A stretch of 64,000 nucleotides of DNA from Mucilaginibacter oryzae (GCF_003148845.1 NZ_QGHA01000001.1:248001-312000); one strand, 5' to 3'; shown: positions 32,856-41,897, counted from the stretch's first letter. The notes: a model not told the origin generated them from the sequence alone. Numbers and translations are program-made.

Positions 32856-33227
32856 ATGAATTACTTTATCTTAACATATGCTATTTACTTATCGGCAAGT
32901 ATAGCTTTAACCGTATGAGTTGCCAAAGTGTTGTTTAAAAACGGGAGAATTTTTTTAGTAGATATTTTTCACGGCAATCATGAATTGGCCGATTCTTTGA
33001 ATAAATTATTGGTTGTAGGCTTTTACCTGGTGAACATAGGCTAAATGAGCCTGGCCTTAAAAGAGTACGGAACTATAGCCAGTTTACAAACGGTAGTTGA
33101 AGTATTGAGCTACAAAATCGGCTGGATCATTTTAATATTGGGCGGTATGCATTTCTTAAACCTTATCCTATTTTTCAAACTGCGCAACCGCGCTAAAACA
33201 GACAAGGCCTTTAATATAAATGTTTAG
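32856..33227 (+). pseudogene. Small integral membrane protein gene broken by two nonsense codons
   Basis: A single frame runs from the ATG at 32856 to the stop ending at 33227 (123 codons plus stop), interrupted by TGA at 32916-32918 (codon 21) and TAA at 33042-33044 (codon 63). The pieces join without any shift into a coherent three-helix membrane protein: MNYFILTYAIYLSASIALTV, VAKVLFKNGRIFLVDIFHGN, LLVVGFYLVNIG, EYGTIASLQTVVEVL, GWIILILGGMHFLNLILFF. The first stop fits a Trp codon (TGG to TGA) and the second a Tyr codon (TAT/TAC to TAA). It follows the GbsR-type regulator, its probable partner. No frameshift or deletion is visible, so inactivation looks recent. Confidence 0.8.
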
Positions 33228-33253
33228 TTTTTGTTTTTTTGTTTTGATTTGGC

Positions 33254-33287
33254 AGGGCGGGACAGCGATTGTCCCGTCTTGTTTTTT
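33254..33287 (+). terminator. Terminator after the pseudogene
   Basis: AGGGCGGGACA and TGTCCCGTCTT form a stem with a G-U pair and a GCGAT loop, followed by GTTTTTT. Confidence 0.8.
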
Positions 33288-33288
33288 A

Positions 33289-33654
33289 TCAGGCCGCGGT
33301 ATTTAGCTGCCGCCTTATGCTGCCCAATAAATCATCAATATCAAAAGGTTTGGCAATAAAATCATCCGGAGCACCTGCCTGGTTCAATTTTCCCGGATTG
33401 TGGCTGGCGGATACTAAAATAACTGGGATCGACCTGGTTTCAGCATCTTCCTTTAATTTCCGGCAAAGTTCCCTTCCGTCTACACTTCCCAGCATAATAT
33501 CAAGCAATATCAAATCGGGCATAAAATTTTTAACGCGGTCAAAAAACTCCTTTCCGTCTGCCAGTAGGTTAACTTCGTAGCCGGATTCTTCTAAAATGTA
33601 ATGTATAATTTCTAAGATGTCCCTGTCATCATCCACCGCTAATATCCGTCTCAT
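33289..33654 (-). CDS. Receiver-only response regulator 1
   Basis: 121 residues from the ATG at 33654 (MRRILAVDDDRDILEII); the longer frame upstream lacks receiver character. Acidic pocket VDDD at 8-10, phosphoacceptor Asp52 in LILLDIMLGS, Thr/Ser switch in VILVSAS and Lys in FIAKPFD are all present. No output domain, so it acts by protein interaction (CheY or Spo0F style). No histidine kinase is encoded nearby. A second receiver-only gene lies 1 kb upstream on the same strand, with two tiny two-CxxC proteins between. Confidence 0.9.
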   Translation of the reverse strand: MRRILAVDDDRDILEIIHYILEESGYEVNLLADGKEFFDRVKNFMPDLILLDIMLGSVDGRELCRKLKEDAETRSIPVILVSASHNPGKLNQAGAPDDFIAKPFDIDDLLGSIRRQLNTAA

Positions 33655-33968
33655 ATATAAAATCAATGGTTTAAAGTATCTGCAAAAGCTGTAGTTACGC
33701 ACGGATAGTATTGTATTCGATAATAACCAAAACAATTAGTTACAATTTTCATACCACTATGATTTTGTAAACAGCTTTAGCGTTAAATGGGTACAAATTG
33801 CTGTTTATACTCCTGATAATAAAACCAGACATCAATATTTGTGCTTTTTATGTAGAGAAATAAGGTCGGATATTTCTGCAATAACAGATCACACTATTCT
33901 ATTCAAGATGAGATGTGAACCTTGCGCTTCTGGTAACGCCCTTGAGTATCTACTGATCTGCTTCAGGA

Positions 33969-34172
33969 TTAGTCCCTGTTTATAAAGATATGCTGAGGTT
34001 TTTTGCACTTGGCACAAAAGTATTTTCTGATAGGTAAAAAAAACAACACGTTTTTTACAAACCAACTCCTCTTCATTTGAAAATGATAAGGACTTCCGCA
34101 TTTCGGGCAATAATAGGTTTTTCTTGGCTTAACTTCGTTCTCTATCACAAGTTTTCGAATAACAAACGCCAA
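33969..34172 (-). CDS. Two-CxxC miniprotein, member 1
   Basis: 67 residues. It has two CxxC knuckles (CPKCGSP and CAKCKKP) separated by a basic-hydrophobic bridge MKRSWFVKNVLFFLPIRKYF. The spacing and the LFFLPIRKYxC signature are shared with the genes at 34261 and 59651. Four Cys would bind one zinc as a ribbon; the bridge could contact nucleic acid or lie on the membrane. No signal peptide. It sits between two receiver genes on the same strand. No known family comes to mind, so this is called by its pattern only. Confidence 0.7.
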   Translation of the reverse strand: MAFVIRKLVIENEVKPRKTYYCPKCGSPYHFQMKRSWFVKNVLFFLPIRKYFCAKCKKPQHIFINRD

Positions 34173-34260
34173 AATACAACAACTAATCCATTACAAAAGA
34201 ACAAAAGAATAAAAAAATCCTTTTGGCATGTATTAATTTAATATTACGAAATTAATTTCC

Positions 34261-34446
34261 TTAAACTAAAACATACCTTTTGCGCTGGCATTTGTAGCAC
34301 ATATATCGTTTTATAGGAAGAAAAAATAATAGCTTTTTTACCAAAAAAGACCGTGGCACGCGGTTATCCAATGCAGATTTGCACCTCGGGCACACCGGTG
34401 ATTTTTTTGTTTTAGCTTTCAGATCATCACTTATAGGGATTACCAT
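34261..34446 (-). CDS. Two-CxxC miniprotein, member 2
   Basis: 61 residues: CPRCKSALDNRVPRSFLVKK, then LLFFLPIKRYMCYKCQRKRY. CxxC at about 19-22 and 51-54 with the LLFFLPIKRY bridge, clearly homologous to the neighbouring member and to the one at 59651. Ends in a basic aromatic tail (RKRYVLV). It is 88 bp upstream of member 1, in the same direction, and 247 bp downstream of receiver 2. Likely zinc ribbon; function unknown. Confidence 0.7.
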   Translation of the reverse strand: MVIPISDDLKAKTKKSPVCPRCKSALDNRVPRSFLVKKLLFFLPIKRYMCYKCQRKRYVLV

Positions 34447-34693
34447 AATACAATCCGGGGTTATTGTATCTAACTAATTATTAAAACCTTATATAACAAA
34501 GTTAATTTAATTATTAATATTCTAACCATCAAGCTAAATAATTAGCAATAACACTATTTTAACGCAATTTTTTGAGATAAATACAATTTGATGCTTTTTT
34601 AACCGCGTTTTTTATATTTTTTGCAAATGCGCCGGGAAAGAAAGTTGGCAGCAACGGTAATTTTATCAACGCCGGTTATAAAGTAACAGGAAA

Positions 34694-35050
34694 TTAAAGG
34701 AGATTGTTAACCTTGCCAACAAGTTCGGTTAAATCAAAAGGTTTGTTTATAATGGCATCGCAGCCATAGCTTACCAATTCGTCATCGTTATTTACATAAG
34801 CTGAAAATATGATAACCGGCGTATTGCCAAACCTTGGATGTACCTTAATAGTGCGACAAATTTCTCCGCCGTTCGTACCTGCCACCCGGTAATCTAAAAT
34901 AACCAGGTCAGGCTCAAAACTTTCTATAAGCGGCAAAACTTCGGCACTGTTTGATGTACTTTTAACTTCAAATTGCTCGTAGGTTAGCGTTTCGTGTACT
35001 ATATCCAATATGTCCTGGTTATCATCCAATACTAAAACACGCTTTAACAT
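34694..35050 (-). CDS. Receiver-only response regulator 2
   Basis: 118 residues, single receiver domain: LDDNQD (9-13 acidic pocket), Asp53 in LVILDYRVAG, VIIFSAY switch and NKPFDLTELV. Clearly paralogous in layout to the receiver at 33289 but diverged in sequence. The gene order on the minus strand is receiver 2, miniprotein 2, miniprotein 1, receiver 1. No kinase, output domain or sensor is encoded next to it, so it probably connects to a remote histidine kinase. Confidence 0.9.
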   Translation of the reverse strand: MLKRVLVLDDNQDILDIVHETLTYEQFEVKSTSNSAEVLPLIESFEPDLVILDYRVAGTNGGEICRTIKVHPRFGNTPVIIFSAYVNNDDELVSYGCDAIINKPFDLTELVGKVNNLL

Positions 35051-35355
35051 AAATGCTTTTTATTTTTGATTGCCGAAAAGGTATTAAAGTATTGCGCCTG
35101 CTAAATATAGTAACAATAGCCAAAGTATTGGGCTTAAATCTCCCTCGGGTATAATTTTTTACAAAGCTAAAAGTTTTTTTAACATCTACACCTAATTCCA
35201 ACATAAATTTAACCTATTTTATAATATATACCTTAATACGATTTTTTTAGCCGATATCTTTAAATTAAAAATTAAACAAATTACCCATTTGCAATTAATA
35301 CCGAAATTTAACTACTAAGGCCCGGCATATGTTAAACTCAATTATTGTTATTACA

Positions 35356-35389
35356 TTAGGCCATAAACTGAAACGGCTTTAGGGCCTAA
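35356..35389 (+). promoter_or_regulatory. Inverted repeat TTAGGCC/GGCCTAA upstream of the gluconate permease gene
   Basis: TTAGGCC (35356-35362) and GGCCTAA (35383-35389) lie 18 bp before the ATG at 35407. It may be an operator or a leader hairpin. The rest of the gap 35051-35406 is AT-rich and empty. Confidence 0.4.
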
Positions 35390-35406
35390 GCTACAACACC
35401 AACCCG

Positions 35407-36768
35407 ATGGCATTATTAATTATATTTATTTGTATTGGTTTATTGGTTTTACTGGTTAGCTGGATAAAGGTTAACCCTTTCATCGCGTTCCTCGTGGTAT
35501 CCATTATCGCCGGTGCGCTGCTGGGTATTCCTATTAATAAGGTTACAGCATCGGTGCAAAAGGGCATGGGCGATATTTTAGGCCAGCTGCTTATTATTAT
35601 ATGCCTTGGCGCTATGCTGGGAAAATTGGTGGCCAACAGCGGGGCCGCACAAAAAATTGCAGAATCGCTGGTTAAGGCTGTAAGTAAAAAGCAGTTCCTT
35701 AGCAACGGCGAGGCAACAGAAACCGCCAGTCCGCAACGCATTCAACTGGCGCTGGTTGCAGCCGGTTTTATTATAGGCATACCGTTATTTTATGGTATTG
35801 GCTTTGTGTTGATGGTGCCGCTTATATTTTCGGTAACTTATAAGTATAAGTTACCTGCGGTTTATATAGGCCTGCCCATGCTGGCATCACTTTCGGTTAC
35901 ACATGGTTTTTTGCCCCCCCACCCTTCACCGTCGGCATTAGTTGCGCTGTTTCACGGCAATATGGCAACCACTTTTATTTACGGGTTGATGATAGCTATA
36001 CCGGCCGTAATACTCGCGGGGCCTGTATTTGCCCAATTCCTGAAAAAAATCCCGTCGCAGCCATTGGCAACTTTTCGCGCGGAAGAACTACCCCTTGATC
36101 GGCTGCCGGGAGCGCTCAACAGTTTTTTAACTGCTTTACTCCCTGTTATTTTACTGATGATTAGCGCTTTGTTCCCCTATTTAAATATCCAGGATCCCAA
36201 TATCGCTAAAATCATCGCTTTCCTGGGCGATCCATCTATTGTAATGCTGATAGCGTTAATGGTAGCTACATTTACTTTAGGCATTAAACAGGGCAAAAGC
36301 ATGGGCCAGCTTGCCGGTAATTTTACCGACGCGGTTAAAGATGTAGCCCTAATCCTGTTAATTATTGCAGGTTCGGGCGCGTTTAAAGAAGTGTTAACTG
36401 CCAGCGGTGTAAGCACGCAAATAGCCAACCAGTTACAGGCGCTTAATTTGCCGCCATTGCTGCTGGGTTGGGTAATAGCTGCAATTATCAGGATCAGCCT
36501 TGGCTCGGCTACAGTTGCCGGGTTAACAGCTGCCGGTATTGTAGCTCCGCTGGTTATTCAAAACCACGTTAACCCTAATTTAATGGTATTATCTATAGGC
36601 GCGGGCAGCCTCGCTTTTTCGCATGTAAATGATTCAGGCTTTTGGTTATACAAAGAATATTTTAACCTGAGCATTAAAGATACCATCAAATCATGGTCGA
36701 TGATGGAAACGTTGGTTTCCGTTATTGGACTGATCGGTGTAAGCCTTCTTAACATTTTTGTTAAATAA
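35407..36768 (+). CDS. Gluconate:H+ symporter (GntP family)
   Basis: 453 residues, about 12-14 membrane helices. GntP features include MALLIIFICIGLLVLLVSWI at the start, FLPPHPSPSALVALFHGN (helix 5 loop) and GSGAFKEVLTASGVSTQIA, plus a helix with SLGSATVAGLTAAGIV and SHVNDSGFWLYKEYF near the end, both strongly conserved in gluconate permeases. Imports gluconate or related sugar acids with protons. No gluconate kinase is encoded next to it; the downstream gene is an unrelated alpha/beta hydrolase 13 bp away. A palindrome lies just before the ATG. Confidence 0.92.
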   Translation: MALLIIFICIGLLVLLVSWIKVNPFIAFLVVSIIAGALLGIPINKVTASVQKGMGDILGQLLIIICLGAMLGKLVANSGAAQKIAESLVKAVSKKQFLSNGEATETASPQRIQLALVAAGFIIGIPLFYGIGFVLMVPLIFSVTYKYKLPAVYIGLPMLASLSVTHGFLPPHPSPSALVALFHGNMATTFIYGLMIAIPAVILAGPVFAQFLKKIPSQPLATFRAEELPLDRLPGALNSFLTALLPVILLMISALFPYLNIQDPNIAKIIAFLGDPSIVMLIALMVATFTLGIKQGKSMGQLAGNFTDAVKDVALILLIIAGSGAFKEVLTASGVSTQIANQLQALNLPPLLLGWVIAAIIRISLGSATVAGLTAAGIVAPLVIQNHVNPNLMVLSIGAGSLAFSHVNDSGFWLYKEYFNLSIKDTIKSWSMMETLVSVIGLIGVSLLNIFVK

Positions 36769-36781
36769 GAGCCATCAAAGC

Positions 36782-37594
36782 ATGAAAAAAACCTTAAAGC
36801 CACTGCATCTTTTACTCTTTATGCTGATAGCGGGCAATACAGCATTTGCATGGCAAGCCACACCGCCTGGTAATTACTACACCGCCCGGGATGGCGTTAA
36901 AATTTACTACGAAGTTCAGGGCGATGGCTTCCCGGTTATTTTGGTCCACGGTTTTTCAGGCACCTGTCAGGGCTGGAAAAAAGGACAACTTTACGCAGAT
37001 TTGCTTGGTGCAGGCTACAAGGTGATCATCCTGGACCAGCGGGGGAACGGACAGTCGGACAAGCCCCACACCGATGCAGGCTACGCCAATGATGCCGAAG
37101 CTAAAGATATTATGGGCTTAGCCACCAGCCTTGGCCTTAAAAAGTATGATATTGTTGGTTACTCACGCGGATCGATCATTACATCGCGCGTGTTGGTTTT
37201 AGACAAGCGCTTGCATAAAGCGGTAATGGGCGGAATGGGCGATGCTTATACCAACCCCGAATGGCCGCGCCGCATTCACGCCTATAAAGCGCTCATGGGC
37301 GATACCAGCTTTCATGATGTGGATGGAATGATCAAATACATCCGCAGCAACCCGTTTGATGAACTGGCTTTAGCTTACCAACAAAAATGGCAGCCTTCAA
37401 CCAGCGCCAAAGAACTGGCGAAAGTAAAGATTCCGGTATTGCTGATAAACGGTGACGACGATCACGATAACGGCGATGATATGGCATTGAATAAGCTTAT
37501 CCCTGGCTCGAAACTGATACACGTTCCGGGCGACCACAACAGCGCTTCCCGCACACCAGAATTTTCAAAAGCGGTAACATTTTTTTTAAAATAA
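36782..37594 (+). CDS. Secreted alpha/beta hydrolase
   Basis: 270 residues from the ATG at 36782, which opens signal peptide MKKTLKPLHLLLFMLIAGNT (cleavage near AFA). Alpha/beta fold markers: VILVHGFSGTCQGW oxyanion segment, VIILDQRGNGQSDKP, nucleophile Ser in VGYSRGSI, acid Asp in VLLINGDDD and catalytic His in HVPGDHNSASR. The enzyme is periplasmic, resembling haloperoxidase/esterase-type hydrolases, with no specific substrate indicated. It follows the gluconate permease by 13 bp and may share its transcript. Confidence 0.88.
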   Translation: MKKTLKPLHLLLFMLIAGNTAFAWQATPPGNYYTARDGVKIYYEVQGDGFPVILVHGFSGTCQGWKKGQLYADLLGAGYKVIILDQRGNGQSDKPHTDAGYANDAEAKDIMGLATSLGLKKYDIVGYSRGSIITSRVLVLDKRLHKAVMGGMGDAYTNPEWPRRIHAYKALMGDTSFHDVDGMIKYIRSNPFDELALAYQQKWQPSTSAKELAKVKIPVLLINGDDDHDNGDDMALNKLIPGSKLIHVPGDHNSASRTPEFSKAVTFFLK

Positions 37595-37667
37595 CTTTTG
37601 CTTTTTAAAAACGGCCTGCTATTTGCTTAGCGGTTTATTAGTTAACACTTATTAAACACATACCGTT

Positions 37668-38012
37668 ATGAAAAAGTTAATGATATATATGAGCCTGATT
37701 ATGGGCTTAACCCTTTCAATCAATGCCAATGCAGGCGCCCAAACCAAAAAGGGCATTAGTAAACAAGGTAAAGGCGCTATTATTGGCGGTGCAGGCGGCG
37801 CCATTGTAGGCGGATTAGCTACACACAGCGCAGGCGGTGCGCTAATTGGCGGTGCTATTGGCGCCGGAGGCGGTTATATTATAGGCAATGAAGCCCGCAG
37901 GCGCGAAGAAAAAAGAAAACGCGCGGCGCGCATTGCATGGCGCAGGGCGCACCCCAACCACCATTACACCACTACTAAAACAACGGTTACCAAAACAACA
38001 ACCTATCATTAA
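37668..38012 (+). CDS. Glycine-zipper envelope protein
   Basis: 114 residues. Signal peptide MKKLMIYMSLIMGLTLSINA (cleavage near AGA), then a glycine-zipper hairpin (GKGAIIGGAGGAIVGGLATH and AGGALIGGAIGAGGGYIIGN) and a basic C-terminal tail (RRREEKRKRAARIAWRRAHP) ending in a Thr-rich YTTTKTTVTKTTTYH. Such proteins insert in the outer membrane or form oligomers and are often stress-related. TTACCGTTATG-like context before the ATG matches the small gene at 31327. A strong terminator follows. Confidence 0.8.
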   Translation: MKKLMIYMSLIMGLTLSINANAGAQTKKGISKQGKGAIIGGAGGAIVGGLATHSAGGALIGGAIGAGGGYIIGNEARRREEKRKRAARIAWRRAHPNHHYTTTKTTVTKTTTYH

Positions 38013-38035
38013 ATACCCGGCTAACCGCTAAAATA

Positions 38036-38070
38036 AAAGCCTGCAGGTATCAAACCTGCAGGCTTTTTAT
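38036..38070 (+). terminator. Strong terminator after the glycine-zipper gene
   Basis: AAAAGCCTGCAGG - TATCAAA - CCTGCAGGCTTTTT: perfect stem of at least 12 bp plus a T run. Confidence 0.92.
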
Positions 38071-38193
38071 TTCCCTAAATGTTAAAAAAGGTTATTAATC
38101 ATGCTCATTTGAAGCGTTTTCACGATTTTGTACGTTATTGTTAAATATGCCCTACCTCTAAAACAGGGCGTTAACGTTTCGGTTTAGTATGTA

Positions 38194-39408
38194 ATGGTTA
38201 AAGTTTTATCGGCTCTTCTTTTATGCTTTATACCCATAGCGATACATGCGCAAAGTATTGCCGATAGCGCCGTGAATGTTAAAAAAGATACGGTAGCGCA
38301 AAAAGATGTGATCGATATTTTCCGTTCGCTTTTTGATATCAAAACACGACAAGCACCCGCAGAAAAGAAAACGGTTTATTTTTCATTCTTCCCAACCACC
38401 TCAAGCGATGGGCGCAGCGGCGGCAAAGCGCTGTTTACATCAACCACCGCGGCCTTTTACCTCGGCGACCAGGAAACAACCAATATTTCGAGTTTGGTTT
38501 TTACACCCTATTTTAATTTCAGGGGCAGGTATGGTTTACCCATACGCTCCAACATCTGGCTTGCCAATAACGAGTGGAACATACAGGGCGATACCCGCCT
38601 GATGGTATATCCACAATACACCTGGGGCCTGGGCGGCAACCAGGGGCCAATGGATAGATTCCTGGTAAATTATAACTACCTGCGGTTTTACCAGAGTTTT
38701 TTAAAACAGGTAAAGCCTTACTTTTATGCCGGGCTGGGGTATAACCTTGATTATTACATAGACATAGAAAGTAACGGAGATCAAAACCTGCGTGATTTTA
38801 CGGGCTATAAATACGGCACCGCTGCAGATCAGGATGCCTTTTCATCGGGCATGACGGTCAATTTACTTTACGATTCACGCAAAAACTCCATCAATCCCCT
38901 GCCCGGTGCATATGCAAATCTGGTTTACAGGTTAAACAGTAAAGTATTTGGAAGCCATACAAACTGGCAATCATTATACGTTGATGTGCGCAAATACCTG
39001 CAGTTAAGCCATAGCGGACCGAAAAATGTTTTAGCCTTCTGGGCTTTTTACTGGACAACCTTAACGCCGCGCACACCATACCTTAACCTGCCAAGCTTAG
39101 GCTGGGAGCCCTACCAGCGCTCGGGCCGCGGCTTCCCGCAGAGCCGTTACCGTGGCGACAGGCTGATATATTTTGAAACCGAATACCGGCGTGATATTAC
39201 CCGCAACGGCCTGCTGGGTTTTGTGCTTTTTGCCAATGTTAACGCCGTTACCCAGCCTCAGGATCACAGCATTAAGTACTGGCACCCTGCAGGCGGCACC
39301 GGCTTGCGTTTCAAGTTCAACAAAAAATCGGGCACCAATATCAGTCTCGATTACGGGGTAAGCCGCAACTTCTCGTCAATTAGTCTTAATTTAGGCGAGG
39401 CATTTTGA
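38194..39408 (+). CDS. Omp85/BamA-like outer-membrane barrel protein without POTRA domains
   Basis: 404 residues. Signal peptide ending IHAQ, a short linker and a 16-strand-type barrel. The Omp85 core is recognisable by YFSFFPTTSSDGRSGGKALF, SGMTVNLLYDSRKNSINPLPGAYANLVY and a terminal GTGLRFKFNKKSGTNISLDYG with the last strand SISLNLGEAF. POTRA domains are absent (only about 45 residues precede the barrel), so this is not the essential BamA but a surface-antigen-like relative of unknown role. Single gene; a word repeat follows its stop codon. Confidence 0.85.
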   Translation: MVKVLSALLLCFIPIAIHAQSIADSAVNVKKDTVAQKDVIDIFRSLFDIKTRQAPAEKKTVYFSFFPTTSSDGRSGGKALFTSTTAAFYLGDQETTNISSLVFTPYFNFRGRYGLPIRSNIWLANNEWNIQGDTRLMVYPQYTWGLGGNQGPMDRFLVNYNYLRFYQSFLKQVKPYFYAGLGYNLDYYIDIESNGDQNLRDFTGYKYGTAADQDAFSSGMTVNLLYDSRKNSINPLPGAYANLVYRLNSKVFGSHTNWQSLYVDVRKYLQLSHSGPKNVLAFWAFYWTTLTPRTPYLNLPSLGWEPYQRSGRGFPQSRYRGDRLIYFETEYRRDITRNGLLGFVLFANVNAVTQPQDHSIKYWHPAGGTGLRFKFNKKSGTNISLDYGVSRNFSSISLNLGEAF

Positions 39409-39411
39409 TTT

Positions 39412-39509
39412 GGTTCATAGTACATGGATGATAGTTGATAGTGCCTTGCTTGATGTACTTAACTAATAGCATATTCCGGCTATGAACTATGAACCATCAA
39501 CTATGAACC
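39412..39509. repeat. Inverted short-word repeat (GTTCATAG/CTATGAAC)
   Basis: Left half GGTTCATAGTACATGGATGATAGTTGATAG pairs with right half CTATGAACTATGAACCATCAACTATGAAC. It belongs to the same word family as the array at 50298-50523 and lies in the gap before the Bcr/CflA gene. Confidence 0.65.
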
Positions 39510-39519
39510 CTAAAACCGC

Positions 39520-40743
39520 ATGACCAAACAACGATATATGATACTGATCCTTATATTAGGATCGCTTACAGCAATTGGCCCTTTTTCTATCGACATGTAT
39601 TTGCCTGCTTTTGAGGCCATCGCCAAGTACATGCGCGTTTCTACCGATGACGTAACGTTGTCGTTATCCAGCTATTTTATCGGTATTGGCGCCGGTCAGT
39701 TACTTTACGGGCCACTGTTGGATAGGTTTGGTCGCAAGCCGCCGCTTTACTGGGGGCTTGGCCTTTACATCGCGGCATCGATGGGTTGCTTCTTTGCCAC
39801 CTCGCTTGAGGTGTTGATCATTTTACGTTTTTTCCAGGCGGTAGGCAGCTGTGCGGCCAGCGTTGCCGCCATGACGATGGTGCGCGACCTGTTTCCGGTT
39901 GAAGACATAGCTAAAGTTTTCTCCATGCTTATCCTGGTACTTGGCGCGTCGCCAATGCTGGCGCCAACCATCGGGAGTTATATCAGTACCCATTTTGAAT
40001 GGCAGATCATCTTCCTGATCCTGACGATAATCTCCATATTGATCCTGTTGGCTGTGATATTCCTGTTGCCCGAAAGCTATCAACCCGACCCCACCTACTC
40101 GCTAAAACCAGGCCCTATTATCGGCAACTTTTTAACCGTGCTTAAAGATGCCCAGTTTGTAACCTACGCCCTTGGCGGGGCTTTCGCTTTTGCCGGGTTA
40201 TTTGCCTACGTATCGGCATCCCCTATTGTATTTATTGATGGGTTTCATCTTACCAAAAACCAGTTCGGATGGCTTTTCGCCGGGTTATCGGTTGGCTTTA
40301 TCGGTTCCAGTCAGCTAAACAGCCTGTTCATCAAAAAGTACAAAAGCGCGCAGATGATCAACGTGTCCATCGTTTGTATGGTCATTATATCAACGGTATT
40401 TTTCATCGGCTCCCTTAACCATTGGTTCGGCATGGCGGCAACTATAGCCTTAATATTCGGGGTATTGTGTTGCGTAGGCATCTGCGCGCCTAATACTTCG
40501 GCCTTATCGCTGGCGCCATTTACCCAAAACGCGGGAGCGGCTTCAGCATTAATGGGAGCCGCGCAAATGGCTGTGGGCGCCGCCGCCTCTATAGGTATTT
40601 CGGCTATTAAAATTCACAGTTCGCTGCCCATGTCGGTGGTGATGATTTCGTCATCGATAATTGCAGCGCTAATAGTGTTTATCGGGAAACGGTTTATTAA
40701 ACATAAGGTTGAAGCCAGCGGCGAGGTAGTTGTTGCGCATTAA
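39520..40743 (+). CDS. Bcr/CflA-family drug efflux transporter (MFS)
   Basis: 407 residues, 12 membrane helices. Bcr/CflA hallmarks: GPFSIDMYLPAFEAIAKYM in helix 1, QLLYGPLLDRFGRKPPLY (motif A), and FFQAVGSCAASVAAMTMVRD in helix 4, with LGASPMLAPTIGSYI (motif C) in helix 5. Exports drugs such as bicyclomycin or chloramphenicol-type compounds, or cysteine in relatives; the native substrate is not evident. It stands alone and converges on the DUF922-like gene. Confidence 0.92.
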   Translation: MTKQRYMILILILGSLTAIGPFSIDMYLPAFEAIAKYMRVSTDDVTLSLSSYFIGIGAGQLLYGPLLDRFGRKPPLYWGLGLYIAASMGCFFATSLEVLIILRFFQAVGSCAASVAAMTMVRDLFPVEDIAKVFSMLILVLGASPMLAPTIGSYISTHFEWQIIFLILTIISILILLAVIFLLPESYQPDPTYSLKPGPIIGNFLTVLKDAQFVTYALGGAFAFAGLFAYVSASPIVFIDGFHLTKNQFGWLFAGLSVGFIGSSQLNSLFIKKYKSAQMINVSIVCMVIISTVFFIGSLNHWFGMAATIALIFGVLCCVGICAPNTSALSLAPFTQNAGAASALMGAAQMAVGAAASIGISAIKIHSSLPMSVVMISSSIIAALIVFIGKRFIKHKVEASGEVVVAH

Positions 40744-40796
40744 CTATTGACTTATTCCAGCGGTTTGAACAGCGTACGTTTAAAACCGAAGTTGCT

Positions 40797-41897
40797 TTAC
40801 AATACCTCTTTCAAATCCTTGTCAATCATCGCGTTCCATCTTTTCTGGGCAGCTACGTTCATACCATGGCTGGTTTCGTGATCATATTCTTCCTGTAAGC
40901 GGTTCATCTCCCGGTACGAATCGAGGTATTGCACATTGATATATCCGTCATAATTATCAGCCGGTATTTTCATGGCTAATAAGGCCTGCTGAAAGTGCCG
41001 GGCCGCAATTTTGGCAATATCAAAATGCCGTTGTTCGTGACTGAGGGCATAATCATTACGACTTCCGCTTTTTACCCATGCCGCGCTTTTAGGTAAAAAT
41101 ACCCGCATGCTTATCCTCACTTCAACAACTCCTTTTACCACCCCGGCCTGCTCGGTATAACCAAAGCCGGGCAGCACTTCTGCTACATACTTATCGCCAT
41201 AGGGCTTATCCTTAAAGTCATCCCAGGTTAGCGGGCGTTTAGGCGAGTAGTATACCGTATCCCCTTCTGGTTGCTCGGTATAATCGGTAAATATCAGCCT
41301 AACGCCCCGGGCCAGCTTAATATTGGTATCGGCCTCGCGGTTAATCCAGTTGTTAAACCAGGTTAACCCACCCGCAAAGGCCCGGCTCAACAGTACACCA
41401 AGGTCGTATTGTTGTAAAGCGCTCCGGGTGTAGGTTGTTGTGGCCGGGTAACTTGCCAGCCTTACCATCCCAAAATCTTTCTCCAATTCAAATACAAACT
41501 CAATCTCCAGCTTGCCGCGCACCTCATCGTTACCTTTTAACTCTTCAACAATACTTAATTTTTTTATGCGGATGTTTACCGGGCGCGGGTTTTGGGCGGA
41601 TTGAATGGCGTAACCGGCAAAGCGTTTTAAAGCCCGAGCCGCGCCATCCTTTACATCCACTTGATATTTATTGTAAGGGGGCGTGGTTGATAAAAGGGAA
41701 GCCACAACATTATTATCTCTACGATCATCAACAACACCGGCAATATAAAATCCCATAGCTTTTTCAGTTAATTGCCTGTTTGGCAAAACAATTGGCCCGT
41801 TTATTTTTTGTGCATTTAAAATCGACGGAAAAAATATGACAACACCTAAAAAAACCAGCAACACAGCGGCGTTCGGCCTTCTCCTAAATACATTCAT
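40797..41897 (-). CDS. DUF922-like secreted putative zinc metalloprotease
   Basis: 366 residues. N-terminal hydrophobic stretch (about 9-30; AAVLLVFLGVVIFFPSILNA) is a signal peptide or anchor. The C-terminal half has PLTWDDFKDKPYGDK, then a catalytic-type HEQRH motif at 287-291 in ALSHEQRHFDIAKIAARHF, and a later EEYDHETSHG that could supply the third ligand. This is the DUF922 arrangement, predicted to be a zincin. The N-terminal part (about 31-210) is of unknown fold. Probably acts in the periplasm; substrate unknown. Confidence 0.75.
   Translation of the reverse strand: MNVFRRRPNAAVLLVFLGVVIFFPSILNAQKINGPIVLPNRQLTEKAMGFYIAGVVDDRRDNNVVASLLSTTPPYNKYQVDVKDGAARALKRFAGYAIQSAQNPRPVNIRIKKLSIVEELKGNDEVRGKLEIEFVFELEKDFGMVRLASYPATTTYTRSALQQYDLGVLLSRAFAGGLTWFNNWINREADTNIKLARGVRLIFTDYTEQPEGDTVYYSPKRPLTWDDFKDKPYGDKYVAEVLPGFGYTEQAGVVKGVVEVRISMRVFLPKSAAWVKSGSRNDYALSHEQRHFDIAKIAARHFQQALLAMKIPADNYDGYINVQYLDSYREMNRLQEEYDHETSHGMNVAAQKRWNAMIDKDLKEVL

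Noticed and set aside
33045..33227. Separate 60-residue gene
   Set aside because: It is the in-frame continuation of the broken membrane gene starting at 32856.
32856..33227. Selenocysteine or programmed readthrough at TGA 32916
   Set aside because: A second stop (TAA) interrupts the same frame, and no SECIS-like structure is seen after the TGA.
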